Assembly (NCBI GenBank): GCA_963788125.1
Contig: CAWBFN010000002.1
Span: 2,108,001 to 2,172,000, forward strand
Reading direction: 5' to 3'
Source: Bog-473 sp963788125
Lineage (GTDB): Bacteria; Actinomycetota; Acidimicrobiia; Acidimicrobiales; RAAP-2
DNA: 64,000 nt
This document shows, in pieces, positions 51,161 through 60,123 of the stretch. Under the pieces are notes generated by a model. It saw only the letters and a program-made list of their open reading frames with translations. It did no database searches and had not been told where the DNA came from. Numbering within the stretch: position 1 is the first letter of the stretch; each line of letters opens with the position of its first letter. The position numbers and the translations under genes were made by a program.

Positions 51161-52108
51161 TCAGTCCGTCGTGTCCTGCAGCGACTGCAGATCGGCGGCG
51201 AACTGGCTGGAGCTGATCACGTCGGAGGCCGGCGGAGCCTCGATGCTGACCGGGACCCCGTAGTTCTGATAGGTGAAGTCCACCTGGCCGCTGACTCCGC
51301 TGGAGCCGCCGCCGATGTTCACCGACTCCCGCCGGAGAAGCCCGGACGAATCGAACCAGACGTCACAGGTCAGGGTGCCCAGCTGGTTCAGACTGTTGAG
51401 GACCTGCTGCTGGTCGGAGGCGGGCAACTCCCCGGTGCTGATCTCGTGCTGGACGATCTCGGACTCCTCGGCGCGGGTGGGCGTGACGGAGTACCCCGAC
51501 ACCACGTCCCCGTTGATCACCGATGTGCCCAGGGGGACGACGGTCGCCCCCTTCGTCTCCAGGAACTGGATCTCGCTGAGCGGGTTGACACTGCCCGTTC
51601 CGAACGCGCTCGTGGCGTTCTGGTCCGGTATCGGGATGGAGACCCAGTCGGCCCCGCCCGTCAGCTGTGACATGCTCATCCCGTCGATCGTGAGACCCAC
51701 GTAGACGTTCCCGTTCGCCACCACTTCCCGCGAGCTCACCGAGGTGCCCGACGTCCCCGTGGCGAGATCGGCGGTGAGCGAGTTCGAGGCGAAGTCGACC
51801 TGTCCGGTGCCGGTGATCGAGACGTCGGTTCCCGGCCCGGAGATCCGGCCGCTGACGACCAGATCGGCGGTGTGCTGAGCCAGCGTCTGCTGGGTCGAGG
51901 AGACCACGAAGTCGGCGGGGACCATGCCCGCACCGGGCACGACCGAGCCTCCCGTGGCCACCCCGAGGGCGGCGGCGGCGGTCGTACCGGCCACCAGGAG
52001 GGCCAGCGGCGACCACCCCAGCAGGTGCCGCTTTGGAGTGGGCCGGGGCGCCCTTTCGGGCGTCACGACGTGCGGCGCGACAGGATCACCTTCGGGTTCG
52101 TTCTCCAT
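51161..52108 (-). CDS. Membrane-anchored or secreted protein, LppX/LprAFG-like fold possible
   Basis: 315 residues. A ~27-residue cytoplasmic segment precedes one hydrophobic helix (LALLVAGTTAAAALGVATG, ~35-53) without a lipobox. The exported part is beta-rich with Thr/Ser/Gly repetition: VSGRISGPGTDVSITGTG, VDFASNSLTADL, SREVVANGNVYVG, TCDVWFDSSGLLRRESVNI and VDFTYQNYGVPVSIEAPP. This pattern (strand-rich, DxSGLLRR, closing YGxPVxIxAPP) resembles LppX/LprG-type lipid-carrier or DUF-type proteins of actinobacteria. Similarity is by eye only. Diverges from the TPR gene. Confidence 0.7.
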   Translation of the reverse strand: MENEPEGDPVAPHVVTPERAPRPTPKRHLLGWSPLALLVAGTTAAAALGVATGGSVVPGAGMVPADFVVSSTQQTLAQHTADLVVSGRISGPGTDVSITGTGQVDFASNSLTADLATGTSGTSVSSREVVANGNVYVGLTIDGMSMSQLTGGADWVSIPIPDQNATSAFGTGSVNPLSEIQFLETKGATVVPLGTSVINGDVVSGYSVTPTRAEESEIVQHEISTGELPASDQQQVLNSLNQLGTLTCDVWFDSSGLLRRESVNIGGGSSGVSGQVDFTYQNYGVPVSIEAPPASDVISSSQFAADLQSLQDTTD

Positions 52109-52219
52109 CGTCCACCATCTTGACCGCGCCGGCGCGCGGAAGTAAGGACCTAAGGACCTCTTGTCGAGCTGTTGGGCGCGGGTTGACCGGGCGTTGGGAT
52201 GGCCGTGGAGTCAGGCCCA

Positions 52220-52248
52220 TTGGGCCGGCCGAAGACGAAAGCTACTCT
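52220..52248 (+). promoter_or_regulatory. Promoter TTGGGC-17-TACTCT for the TPR gene (leaderless)
   Basis: TTGGGC (52220-52225) and TACTCT (52243-52248) are separated by 17 bases, and the -10 ends six bases before the GTG at 52255. No ribosome site is present. Confidence 0.5.
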
Positions 52249-52254
52249 GAGTAT

Positions 52255-53088
52255 GTGGAGGACCGGTCCGCATCTCCATCCGTCCAACAAGCCGGCGACG
52301 ACCTCGCCGCCACGCGTGTCTTCTACGGGGAGGATCATCCCGAAACGCTGGAGGCCATGATGCGGCTGGCCCGTGCCCACCGCGACGCCGGGGACACTGC
52401 GACGGCCCGTTCGATCCTCGTCGATGTCCTGTCGGCCCAGCGGAGGTTGCTCGGCGACGATCACGTCGACACCACCCGGACGGAGTTCGAGCTCGGCCTG
52501 GTGCTGGGAAGGCTCGGCGACCACTTCTCGGCCTGCGAGGTGCAAGAGCGGGTCCTGCAGTCGGCCGAACGACAGTACGGGGCCGACAGCGAGTATGCGA
52601 CCAGGGCCGCCATCAATCTGGCCAACTCGCTCCGCAAACTCAAACGCTACGACGCCGAGCTGGTGCTGCGGGAGAGGGTCGTCGATGCCCGACGGCGGGC
52701 GCTGGGACCAGAGGACGTCGCCTTCCTCCGGTCGTTGGCCGACCTGGCGGTGGTCAACCAGAACCTGGAGCACTTCAACCTGGCCTTCGAGTTGAGCCAG
52801 ATCGTGGTTGATGGGTTCGTCGAGCAGCAGGTCGACCGACGGACGATCATCGAGCTGCAGCTGAACATGGTGAGCGACCTCGTCCGCTTGAAGCGCGCCG
52901 CCGAGGCGGCAGAGCTCTTCGAGACCGTCTACGGGGAGATCGTGAGCGACTTTCCCCGCGACGATCCTCTCCGAAAGTACGTGGAGAGGCAGCGGCGGTT
53001 CATGGGGATGTTGGGCAAAGCCGCCAAGCGCCGGGACGATCAGCGGGTCAGGAGGCTGGGCCGGAAGGAGCCTCGGCCACCGCCCTGA
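52255..53088 (+). CDS. Tetratricopeptide-repeat protein
   Basis: 277 residues from GTG at 52255. It consists of kinesin-light-chain-like TPRs of ~42 residues: YGEDHPETLEAMMRLARAHRDAG, LLGDDHVDTTRTEFELGLVLGRLG, YGADSEYATRAAINLANSLRKLK and ALGPEDVAFLRSLADLAVVNQNL. No signal or enzymatic domain; a basic tail follows. Such proteins act as scaffolds; the partner is unknown. The 3' end overlaps the convergent SRPBCC gene by 41 bases. Confidence 0.88.
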   Translation: MEDRSASPSVQQAGDDLAATRVFYGEDHPETLEAMMRLARAHRDAGDTATARSILVDVLSAQRRLLGDDHVDTTRTEFELGLVLGRLGDHFSACEVQERVLQSAERQYGADSEYATRAAINLANSLRKLKRYDAELVLRERVVDARRRALGPEDVAFLRSLADLAVVNQNLEHFNLAFELSQIVVDGFVEQQVDRRTIIELQLNMVSDLVRLKRAAEAAELFETVYGEIVSDFPRDDPLRKYVERQRRFMGMLGKAAKRRDDQRVRRLGRKEPRPPP

Positions 53089-53524
53089 TGCGGTCCAGCG
53101 TCGCCTGCATGTTTTTGACATTGGTTCGGGTGCGCGCCTCGCCGGCGATCTTCGTGTACAGACGGCTCCCGGTGTAGTCCAGCAGCCTGAAGGACTCCGT
53201 CACATCGGTCCCGTCACCGCTGGGCTCGAACCGGTAGCTCCACTCGATGACCGGTTTGCCGCCGGGAAGCTCCGGTTGAAAGACGAACTCGCGACCCGGT
53301 TCACACTTGGTGATGGTGCACTTCGTCCAGTAGACGAGCCACTTCTTCCCGTTACGACGGACGTGGCCCCGGAAACGTGCTCCAACCGCGGGACCGGTCG
53401 CACCGTCCAACCACTCGGCCTCGAACGTCTCGGGACTGAACCTGCCCGTGTTGGTGACGTCGCTCACCAGCGACCACACCCGTTCGGGTGGTGCGGCCAT
53501 GTGGACGGTGACCGAACCTTGCAT
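53048..53524 (-). CDS. SRPBCC/START-like (polyketide cyclase family) protein
   Basis: 158 residues. MQGSVTVHMAAPPERVWSLVSDVTNTGRFSPE is the typical opening strand and helix; later strands ARFRGHVRRNG, TITKCEPGREFVFQPE, WSYRFEPSGDGTDVTESFRL and the long C-terminal helix close a hydrophobic cavity. It may bind or process a lipid-like ligand. Start is ATG at 53524. Next gene on the same strand, 53534, ends 9 bases upstream of it, so the two probably form an operon. Confidence 0.88.
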   Translation of the reverse strand: MQGSVTVHMAAPPERVWSLVSDVTNTGRFSPETFEAEWLDGATGPAVGARFRGHVRRNGKKWLVYWTKCTITKCEPGREFVFQPELPGGKPVIEWSYRFEPSGDGTDVTESFRLLDYTGSRLYTKIAGEARTRTNVKNMQATLDRIRAVAEAPSGPAS

Positions 53525-53533
53525 GCACCGAGC

Positions 53534-54028
53534 CTACTCTTCGTCGGTTGGTGGGTTCCCGAGCGCCGACCACCTGGAGAGCGGCGTCGCCCCCCGCGTC
53601 CTGAGCGTTTGCGCGACGGCGACGTAGACCGCGGGTTCGAGAGCGAGAAGGACGGCCCGCCCACGAGAGATCTTCTCCCGTCGGCCGATCAACACCTCCA
53701 CCAAGAGCAACGCCCACAGGGGACGCAGCAGGCCCAGCACCCGAGCCCTTGGGCCGTAGCGGGGCCGGCCGACGGGTACGTCGTGCTGCGGAGCGGCCTC
53801 GCCGGTGGGCGCCCGGCGGCGAGTCACGGCCTGGCCCAACGAAACCGTGGCCACCAGTACCGCGGGCACGATCGCTCCGTTGCGCGTCCATCTCCGCACC
53901 TTTTGCGGGTCGGCGACGAGGCGCCGGTACCTCTGGACGCCGCCGAGGGTGGCGATGATCGGGAGGGTTGCCTGCAGCTTCCTCGCGCCCCCGATCCGCT
54001 TCCCTGGCGTGGACCACCGAACACTCAC
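53534..54028 (-). CDS. Hypothetical protein with one or two hydrophobic helices
   Basis: 164 residues from GTG at 54028, basic overall. Hydrophobic stretches lie at ~53-66 (IVPAVLVATVSLGQAV) and ~97-113 (VLGLLRPLWALLLVEVLIG), with a further helix VLLALEPAVYVAVAQTL. I do not recognise a family. GGGAGG directly abuts the GTG, so a slightly later start is possible. It precedes the SRPBCC gene on the same strand. Confidence 0.6.
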   Translation of the reverse strand: MSVRWSTPGKRIGGARKLQATLPIIATLGGVQRYRRLVADPQKVRRWTRNGAIVPAVLVATVSLGQAVTRRRAPTGEAAPQHDVPVGRPRYGPRARVLGLLRPLWALLLVEVLIGRREKISRGRAVLLALEPAVYVAVAQTLRTRGATPLSRWSALGNPPTDEE

Positions 54029-54085
54029 CCTCCCAACGTTACTAGTACGATGCCCCGCCGGAGCGTCGAAGGGGAGGGGTCACAC

Positions 54086-55150
54086 ATGGCAAGCGATCGG
54101 TACCGGGTCGTGCAGTGGGCGACCGGCAACATCGGGCTGCGCTCGTTGCGGGCGGTGATCGACCACCCGCAGCTGGAGCTGGTCGGGCTGTACGTGTACT
54201 CGGACGCCAAGGTCGGCCGGGACGCCGGGGAGCTGTGCGGGGCTGACCCGACCGGGGTGGTGGCCACCCGGGACATCGAGGAGATCCTCGCCCTCAAGCC
54301 CGACTGCGTGCTGTACATGGCCAGCGAAGCCGAGATCGACGTGCTGTGCCGGTTGCTGGAATCGGGGGCCAACGTGGTGACCACCCGCATGGAGTTCCAC
54401 CGGCCCGACAGCGTCGACCCGGAGATCCGCGACCGCATTGACGCGGCCTGCCAGCGGGGTGGCTCCTCGCTGCACAGCACCGGCATCAGCCCCGGGTTCA
54501 TCAGCGAGGCCCTGCCGCTGGTGCTGCTGTCCATTCAACGCCGCCTGGACCGCTTGACCATCGACGAGTTCGCCGACATGTCGTCGAGAAATTCGCCGGA
54601 GATGATCTTCGACCTGCTCGGCTTCGGTCGGGAGCCGGGGCCGTTCAACGCCGGCCTCTCGGCGCACGCGGCCAGTTCCTTCGGCCCGTCCCTGCGACTG
54701 GTGGCCGACGCCATCGGCGTTCCGATCGACTCCGTCGAGTCGTCCGGAGAGCAGGCCGTCGCCCGAAACCGGGTGGAGATAGCGGCCGGGGTCATCGAGG
54801 CCGGCACCGTGGCGGCCCAACGGATGACCGTGAGCTGCATGAGCGGCGGCCAGCAGCTGCTGCGCTTCCGGGCCAACTGGTATATGACCACCGACCTGGA
54901 CCCGGCGTGGGACCTGCGGGAGACCGGCTGGCGCGTGCTGGTGGAGGGGGACACCCCGCTCGACATCAGCATCCGCTTCCCGGTGTCGGAGGAGGAGTAC
55001 CCGGCCATGTCGCCCGGCTTGACGGCCCACCGGCCGGTGAACGCCATCCCCTACGTGGTGGCCGCAGAACCAGGTATCCGCAGCGTCCTGGACCTTCCCC
55101 AGGTCGTCGCCCACCTGGACGGAAGCCACCACGCGGTCGACACAGCCTGA
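54086..55150 (+). CDS. NAD(P)H-dependent amine dehydrogenase-like / dihydrodipicolinate reductase-like protein
   Basis: 354 residues from an ATG behind GGGGAGGGG. The N-terminal Rossmann fold is YRVVQWATGNIGLRSLRAVIDHPQLELVGLYVYSD, presented in parts: VVQWATGNIGLRSLR, ELVGLYVYSD; then CVLYMASEAEIDVL, GANVVTTRMEF and SSLHSTGISPGF. This DapB-like layout is shared with 2,4-diaminopentanoate dehydrogenase and many actinobacterial paralogues of unknown substrate. Upstream of a P450 and LLM gene on the same strand, ~100 bases apart. Confidence 0.88.
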   Translation: MASDRYRVVQWATGNIGLRSLRAVIDHPQLELVGLYVYSDAKVGRDAGELCGADPTGVVATRDIEEILALKPDCVLYMASEAEIDVLCRLLESGANVVTTRMEFHRPDSVDPEIRDRIDAACQRGGSSLHSTGISPGFISEALPLVLLSIQRRLDRLTIDEFADMSSRNSPEMIFDLLGFGREPGPFNAGLSAHAASSFGPSLRLVADAIGVPIDSVESSGEQAVARNRVEIAAGVIEAGTVAAQRMTVSCMSGGQQLLRFRANWYMTTDLDPAWDLRETGWRVLVEGDTPLDISIRFPVSEEEYPAMSPGLTAHRPVNAIPYVVAAEPGIRSVLDLPQVVAHLDGSHHAVDTA

Positions 55151-55247
55151 CCCTGGCTCCCCCTGCCCCCCGGCCTGCCGCCCCGCCTGCGGCCGCCATG
55201 GAGAGGAAGTAGCGTTCCGCTGACCGCCACAGTTTGAGGGGGATGCA

Positions 55248-56441
55248 GTGGAGTACAACCCGTTCGCACGAGAGACGCAGACGAACCCGTACCCGGTCTA
55301 TCGCTGGTTACGCGACGAGGCGCCCGTCTACCACAACCCCGAGATCGGGTTCTACGCCATCTCGCGCTTCGCCGACGTGCTGCAGGCGCACCTGGACCCG
55401 GGGACGTTCCTTTCGAACCACGGCCCCTCCATCGAGACCTTCGAAAGCGGCGACGGCGGCATCGACGTCCTGATCGCCCAGGATCCGCCCGTCCACACCT
55501 GGCAGCGCAAGATCATCTCGCGGGTGTTCACCCCCCGGGCCATCGCCCAGCTCGAGTCACACGTGCGCGCCATCGCCGGCGGCGTTCTCGACGAGGCCCG
55601 CCAACGCGGGACGATCGACGTGGTGCCCGAGTTCTCCGCCTACCTGCCGATGATGGTGATCGCCGAGATGCTGGGGCTCCCGATGGAGGCTCGCCCCAAG
55701 CTCAGAGAGCTGTCCGACCGCATGCTCGACCGCAGCGAGGCGGAGGGGTCCGCCTCGGTCAACAGCGACGCGCCGGATGCGGCCATGCAGGCCGCCATTC
55801 TGATCGGTGAGATCGTCGAGGAGAAGTACGAGCATCCCGCCGACGACATCGCCTCATTGTTGCTGAGCGCCAAGGTCCAGGACGAGAACGGCAAGGAGGT
55901 CATGCTCCGGAAGGAGCAGGTGGCCTACCGTCTGCTCGAGTTGGTGGCCGCCGGGCACGAGACCACGGCCAAGCTCATCGCCAACGGGGTGGTGGCGCTG
56001 GCGTGGTATCCCGATCAGCGCCGCGAGCTCGTCGCCGATCCGTCGCTCATCCCCCACGCGGTCGAAGAGATGCTCCGCTGGGACCCGCCCTCGCACTATC
56101 AGGGTCGATGGGTCGAAAAGGACGTGACCCTGCACGGGGTCACCATCCCGGCCGAGACGCGGGTCATCTTGCTCACCGGCTCGGCCAACCATGACGAACG
56201 GGCCTTTGCCGAACCGGAGTTGTTCGACCTCCACCGGCAGATCGACCGCCACGTCGGGTTCGGGTTCGGCATCCATCTGTGCGTGGGGGCGGCCCTGGCC
56301 CGGCTCGAGACCCGGATCGCGTTCGAAGAGCTCCTCCGGCGCTACCCGGAGTACGAGCTCATTCAGCCGATGAAGCGCGCCTACTCGAGCAACGTGCGCG
56401 GCTTGTCGAGCCTCCCGCTGGCCCTCGAGCCGGCGGCCTGA
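55248..56441 (+). CDS. Cytochrome P450 (second)
   Basis: 397 residues from a GTG start. I-helix AGHETT (235-240), K-helix ExxR at E274-MLR277, heme loop FGFGIHLCVGA with Cys345. It is a soluble class I P450 that needs ferredoxin and its reductase. The EEMLRWDPPSHYQGR and late RRYPEYEL segments resemble those of the P450 at 1751, so the two are in related families. Followed 35 bases later by an LLM-family gene in the same direction, suggesting joint oxidation of one substrate. Confidence 0.95.
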   Translation: MEYNPFARETQTNPYPVYRWLRDEAPVYHNPEIGFYAISRFADVLQAHLDPGTFLSNHGPSIETFESGDGGIDVLIAQDPPVHTWQRKIISRVFTPRAIAQLESHVRAIAGGVLDEARQRGTIDVVPEFSAYLPMMVIAEMLGLPMEARPKLRELSDRMLDRSEAEGSASVNSDAPDAAMQAAILIGEIVEEKYEHPADDIASLLLSAKVQDENGKEVMLRKEQVAYRLLELVAAGHETTAKLIANGVVALAWYPDQRRELVADPSLIPHAVEEMLRWDPPSHYQGRWVEKDVTLHGVTIPAETRVILLTGSANHDERAFAEPELFDLHRQIDRHVGFGFGIHLCVGAALARLETRIAFEELLRRYPEYELIQPMKRAYSSNVRGLSSLPLALEPAA

Positions 56442-56476
56442 CAGGACCGCCTGCCGCCTCGGGGAGGTCGATAGCC

Positions 56477-57445
56477 GTGAAGTTCCTGACCGGCCTGCCC
56501 GGCCTCGACCGCTACCCGCCGGGCTCGTTCCCTTCGGGAAGCCACCACTGGCGGGCCAACCTGACGTGCGAGGAGTTCCAGCGCATCGCCCGGACGGCCG
56601 ACCAGCTGGGCTTCGATGCCATGGCGATCCCCGAGCATTTGGCCCTGCCCGTCGACCTCGAGGCCAACATGGGCGCCTACTGGCCCCACGCCTTCACGGC
56701 CATGGCCTTCCTCGCCGGCGCCACCTCGCGCATCAAGGTCAATTCGGGTGTCATCGTCCTGCCGTACCACCACCCCGTTGCCTTGGCCAAGGCCGTCTCC
56801 ACCCTGGACGTGCTCTCGAGCGGTCGCGTGATGCTCACGTTCGGCGTCGGTATGGCGCCGGCCGAGTTCGCCGCCGTGGGAGTGCCGTTCGAGCGCCGGG
56901 GTCGGGTGACCGACGAGTACGTGGCGGCGATGAAGGCGTTGTGGACCGAGGAGCGCCCCGAGTTCGACGGCGAGTTCGTCCACATCGTCGATGTCGTCTT
57001 CGAGCCGAAGCCGGTGCAGCGACCTCATCCGCCCCTGTGGTTCGGTGGTCGCTCCCTGGCGTCCCTGCGTCGGGCGGCCCGGTACGGAGACGGCTGGGCA
57101 CCGGCGGGAGGGCTGCTGGGCAAAGGCCCGTGGTTCGAGGACGACGGGCAGTTGCCCGATCTCCTCGCCGAGGTCGCGGAGACCCGGGCCGGTGCGGGCA
57201 ACGACGGCCGATTCGATATCAGCCTGCCGGTTGTGCAACCGAACATCGGGCCGAACCACACGGTCCTGCCGCCGACCTTCGTTCCCCACAGCGCCCAGCA
57301 GGTCGTCGACGAGGTCGGCCGGATCGGGGAGCTCGGCGTCACCTGGACGAGCGTGCCGTGCGTGATCCCGGTGGACGACTCCCTCGAGGGCCACCTCGAG
57401 AGCCTGCACTGGATCGCCGACGAGATCTTCCCGGCGTTCCGGTGA
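56477..57445 (+). CDS. LLM class flavin-dependent oxidoreductase
   Basis: 322 residues from GTG at 56477 with GGGGAGGT eight bases upstream; the extended frame overlaps the P450 tail and is not preferred. Barrel motifs: LGFDAMAIPEHLALP, AFLAGATSRIKVNSGVIVLPYHHPVALAK, GRVMLTFGVGMAPAEFAAVG and PPLWFGGRSLASLRRAARYGDGW. Typical of F420-binding actinobacterial members. Possibly operonic with the P450. Confidence 0.93.
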   Translation: MKFLTGLPGLDRYPPGSFPSGSHHWRANLTCEEFQRIARTADQLGFDAMAIPEHLALPVDLEANMGAYWPHAFTAMAFLAGATSRIKVNSGVIVLPYHHPVALAKAVSTLDVLSSGRVMLTFGVGMAPAEFAAVGVPFERRGRVTDEYVAAMKALWTEERPEFDGEFVHIVDVVFEPKPVQRPHPPLWFGGRSLASLRRAARYGDGWAPAGGLLGKGPWFEDDGQLPDLLAEVAETRAGAGNDGRFDISLPVVQPNIGPNHTVLPPTFVPHSAQQVVDEVGRIGELGVTWTSVPCVIPVDDSLEGHLESLHWIADEIFPAFR

Positions 57446-57472
57446 GCGGCTTCGTCCAGGTAGGTTTCACCG

Positions 57473-58237
57473 ATGACGCTCGAACTTACGACTGTCGACG
57501 CTTTCACCGACAGACCCTTCACCGGTAACCCGGCGGCGGTGGCAGTTCTCGACGAGTTCCCCGATGACGACCTGATGCAAGCCGTCGCCGGCGAGATGCA
57601 CCTCTCTGAAACGGCCTTCGTCGTAGCCAACGAGGATGGGTGCCACGATCTGAGGTGGTTCACGCCCACCGTCGAGGTGGATCTCTGCGGGCACGCCACG
57701 TTGGCCGCGGCGCACGTCCTCGGCCGCGCCACACGATTTCACACCCGAAGCGGAGCGCTCTCGTGCGTCCCCACCGACGACGGGTGGATCGAGATGGACT
57801 TTCCCGCCGATCCCCCGCACGAATCGGACGCACCGGCAACGCTGCCGACCGACGGGATGGTCTGGTACGGCACGGGCACCTGGGATGCGCTGATCGAGCT
57901 GGACGACGCCACCAGGGTCCGCAACCTCATGCCCGACACGGGTGCGCTCGCCGCCCTCGGTACCCGGGCGGTGATCTTCACCGCTGCGGGCGACCGGGAC
58001 GGCATCGACTGCGTGAGCCGGGTCTTCGCGCCGAACGCCGGGATCCCCGAAGACCCGGTGACCGGGTCGGCGCACTGCACACTGGCCGAGTACTGGGGCG
58101 AGCGTCTCGATCGCACCGTCCTGGTGGGGGAGCAGGCGTCCGCCCGAGGCGGCGTGGTGCGTATGCGACGTGAGGAGGGGCGCGTGGTCCTGGGGGGCCA
58201 GGCCGTGACGATGGCCAAGGTGCGGCTCTTCGTCTGA
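57473..58237 (+). CDS. PhzF-family isomerase
   Basis: 254 residues. Catalytic Glu46 in LSETAFV, DLCGHATLAAAHVL, FTPTVEVDLCGH and the C-terminal-domain mirror motif EDPVTGSAHCTLAEYWG. The two-domain diaminopimelate-epimerase-like fold is complete but short in the middle. PhzF isomerises trans-2,3-dihydro-3-hydroxyanthranilate; most homologues act on unknown substrates, and there are no other phenazine genes here. GTAGGTTTCACCG before the ATG suggests a leaderless start. Confidence 0.93.
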   Translation: MTLELTTVDAFTDRPFTGNPAAVAVLDEFPDDDLMQAVAGEMHLSETAFVVANEDGCHDLRWFTPTVEVDLCGHATLAAAHVLGRATRFHTRSGALSCVPTDDGWIEMDFPADPPHESDAPATLPTDGMVWYGTGTWDALIELDDATRVRNLMPDTGALAALGTRAVIFTAAGDRDGIDCVSRVFAPNAGIPEDPVTGSAHCTLAEYWGERLDRTVLVGEQASARGGVVRMRREEGRVVLGGQAVTMAKVRLFV

Positions 58238-58292
58238 ACGGTCGGACAGGGGCGCGAGCCCGGATCCGCACGCGCCGCCGTGATGTCTCAGC

Positions 58293-59153
58293 TCAGCTGG
58301 CCCGCCAGGCGCTGATGGCCGCGGCCAAGCGGGCGGCCGTCTCGTCCGACGGCAGGTTCCGCAGCTCGTCGTTGAGCACCTCAATGTCGAGCGTGGCCCG
58401 CGGGCTGTTGGCCAGCGCGGCCTCGACCAGTTGGCGCAGCGGGAGCTGGCCTTGCCCAGGCAACTGCCGGCCGCCGAGGGGTACATGCGGTGTCCCCGCC
58501 GGTGTCGGAGTCCGGTCGCTCAGCTGTATCCCGGCGAGCACGCCCGGCGGCAGGCGCCGCACGTCGTCGAGGCTGCCCCCGGAACGATCGAGGTGGAACA
58601 CGTCGAGGAGGACCGTTGCGTTCGCCTCGCCGCAGGCCTCCACGACGGACAGCGCCGTGGGAAGGTCCGGAATCCCGCTCCCGGGGAAGAACTCCAGGCA
58701 GATCCGGAGGCCGAGTGGCGCGGCGCGGCGGCAGATGCCGCTGACGGCGGCCGCCAAGGTGTCCACGGGCACGGGAGGACCCATGTAGTGGACCACGTTC
58801 ACGATCGACGCCCCGAGCACGGTGGCGGCGCGGAAGCAGGTGGCCTCGTCGGGCGGGTCGAACACGTCGGGTGGGAGGCGTGCCCGCACGCCGGCGTCGA
58901 GGTCGTGGGGCGACGGCGTGCCGGGGAGCGCGATGGTGAGGGCGTCGATCATGGTGACGAGAATGCCCGCGTCGGCCAATCGGCCCTGGAGCGCGGCCTC
59001 GGTCCAGCCCGCCTCGAGCGCCTGGGCGAAGGCGTAGGGCCGCACGGTGATCCGGCGAAAACCGGCATGCTCGGCGGCGTCGATGAACGCGGGTAGCGGG
59101 TCCCCCAGCAGATTGGCGCACCCGAGGCCGATATCGGAGACGACGATGGTCAT
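58293..59153 (-). CDS. Sugar phosphate isomerase/epimerase-like TIM-barrel protein (second)
   Basis: 286 residues from ATG at 59153; TATCGT five bases upstream with no ribosome site suggests a leaderless transcript. Barrel features: VSDIGLGCANLLGD, ASIVNVVHYMGPP, LRICLEFFPGSGIPDL (metal-ligand Glu), TVLLDVFHLDRSGG (Asp and His), GIQLSDR and LDIEVLNDELRNL (last Glu). Same superfamily as the gene at 8251. Reaction unknown. Confidence 0.9.
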   Translation of the reverse strand: MTIVVSDIGLGCANLLGDPLPAFIDAAEHAGFRRITVRPYAFAQALEAGWTEAALQGRLADAGILVTMIDALTIALPGTPSPHDLDAGVRARLPPDVFDPPDEATCFRAATVLGASIVNVVHYMGPPVPVDTLAAAVSGICRRAAPLGLRICLEFFPGSGIPDLPTALSVVEACGEANATVLLDVFHLDRSGGSLDDVRRLPPGVLAGIQLSDRTPTPAGTPHVPLGGRQLPGQGQLPLRQLVEAALANSPRATLDIEVLNDELRNLPSDETAARLAAAISAWRAS

Positions 59154-59229
59154 AGGGCACGATACCGGTGGCCACCCGGCGGTGCAGGCGCAGGGTGGCG
59201 GCACCCGACCCGCGGCGGACCGTTTCGGC

Positions 59230-59961
59230 TCATTCGATCAGATCGTCCGCCCGCTCGCCGTAGGCCGGGATGAGGGGCAGGTAGGGACCCGGGTCCCCCT
59301 GCCAGTCCAGGGCGAGGATCTGTCTCCGACTGCGCCGACCACCGAACGCCCGGAGCAGCTCGAACCGGTCTCCCGCCACGCTCGCCCGAGGCTCGCCGTC
59401 TCCGAGGATCCGCTGTTTGCCGGCGTACTGCACGGCGAGGGCGGGCAGATCCAGCGTTCGGATGCGATAGTCGACGCCGAAGCAGTACGTGGCCAGAGCC
59501 AGCGACAGTGCGGGGCCGTCCGTGGCAGCTGGCAGTCCGAGGGCTCCTCGGACGTCTTGGTAGTGAATCTCGAGATCGGTGATCAAGACCGCGCCGACAC
59601 CGAACGGTGCCGGATCCGGGAAGGGGATCTCATCCCTCAACATCGGGGAGATCGTGGGGATCAGCCGTCGCCAGTCGTCCGCCAGACGCTCAATCGATCG
59701 ATCACGCTGCCGTTCGACCTGGCGTGCTGTCATGCGATCACGCGCCTCCATGACCTCGTCATCCCGCCACTGCTCGAGTAGCTCCATCGTGGGGAGGCGC
59801 CCCGTGACTGCGTCCGAGGCCAACCCAACGACGTGCGCCAGTACATCGTGTACCTCCCACTCCGGGCAGGCCGCAACCCGGGCGCTGCGCCGGTCGGCAT
59901 GTTCGAGCACCACGGAGGTGAACTGTTCCTGTTGCGCCGCGTACAGGGCGTCGAGTTCCAT
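59230..59961 (-). CDS. Maleylpyruvate isomerase N-terminal-domain (DinB-like) protein
   Basis: 243 residues from ATG at 59961. The N-terminal four-helix region has LYAAQQEQFTSVVLEHADR, CPEWEVHDVLAHVVGLAS with the conserved W-x-VxDVxAHV motif, and a later HYQDVRGALG with the third His ligand. In mycothiol-dependent maleylpyruvate isomerase and related transferases these His bind zinc. The C-terminal part resembles the SCP2-like MDMPI_C domain. Likely a mycothiol- or metal-dependent transferase or isomerase, consistent with an actinobacterial host. Confidence 0.85.
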   Translation of the reverse strand: MELDALYAAQQEQFTSVVLEHADRRSARVAACPEWEVHDVLAHVVGLASDAVTGRLPTMELLEQWRDDEVMEARDRMTARQVERQRDRSIERLADDWRRLIPTISPMLRDEIPFPDPAPFGVGAVLITDLEIHYQDVRGALGLPAATDGPALSLALATYCFGVDYRIRTLDLPALAVQYAGKQRILGDGEPRASVAGDRFELLRAFGGRRSRRQILALDWQGDPGPYLPLIPAYGERADDLIE

Positions 59962-60123
59962 GCCGGGATTCAACCACAAGGGGCTGGGGGAACCGTCGCC
60001 GGGACCGGTGATCACCGGGCCGACCTCTTGTGCCCGAGCCCGTTGCCCGGTCGGAATCAGGAGTAGGGTGCGGGACTGCGGTCGGGAGACGTACCAGGGG
60101 AGAAGGGCAGGGGAGGAGGCGCC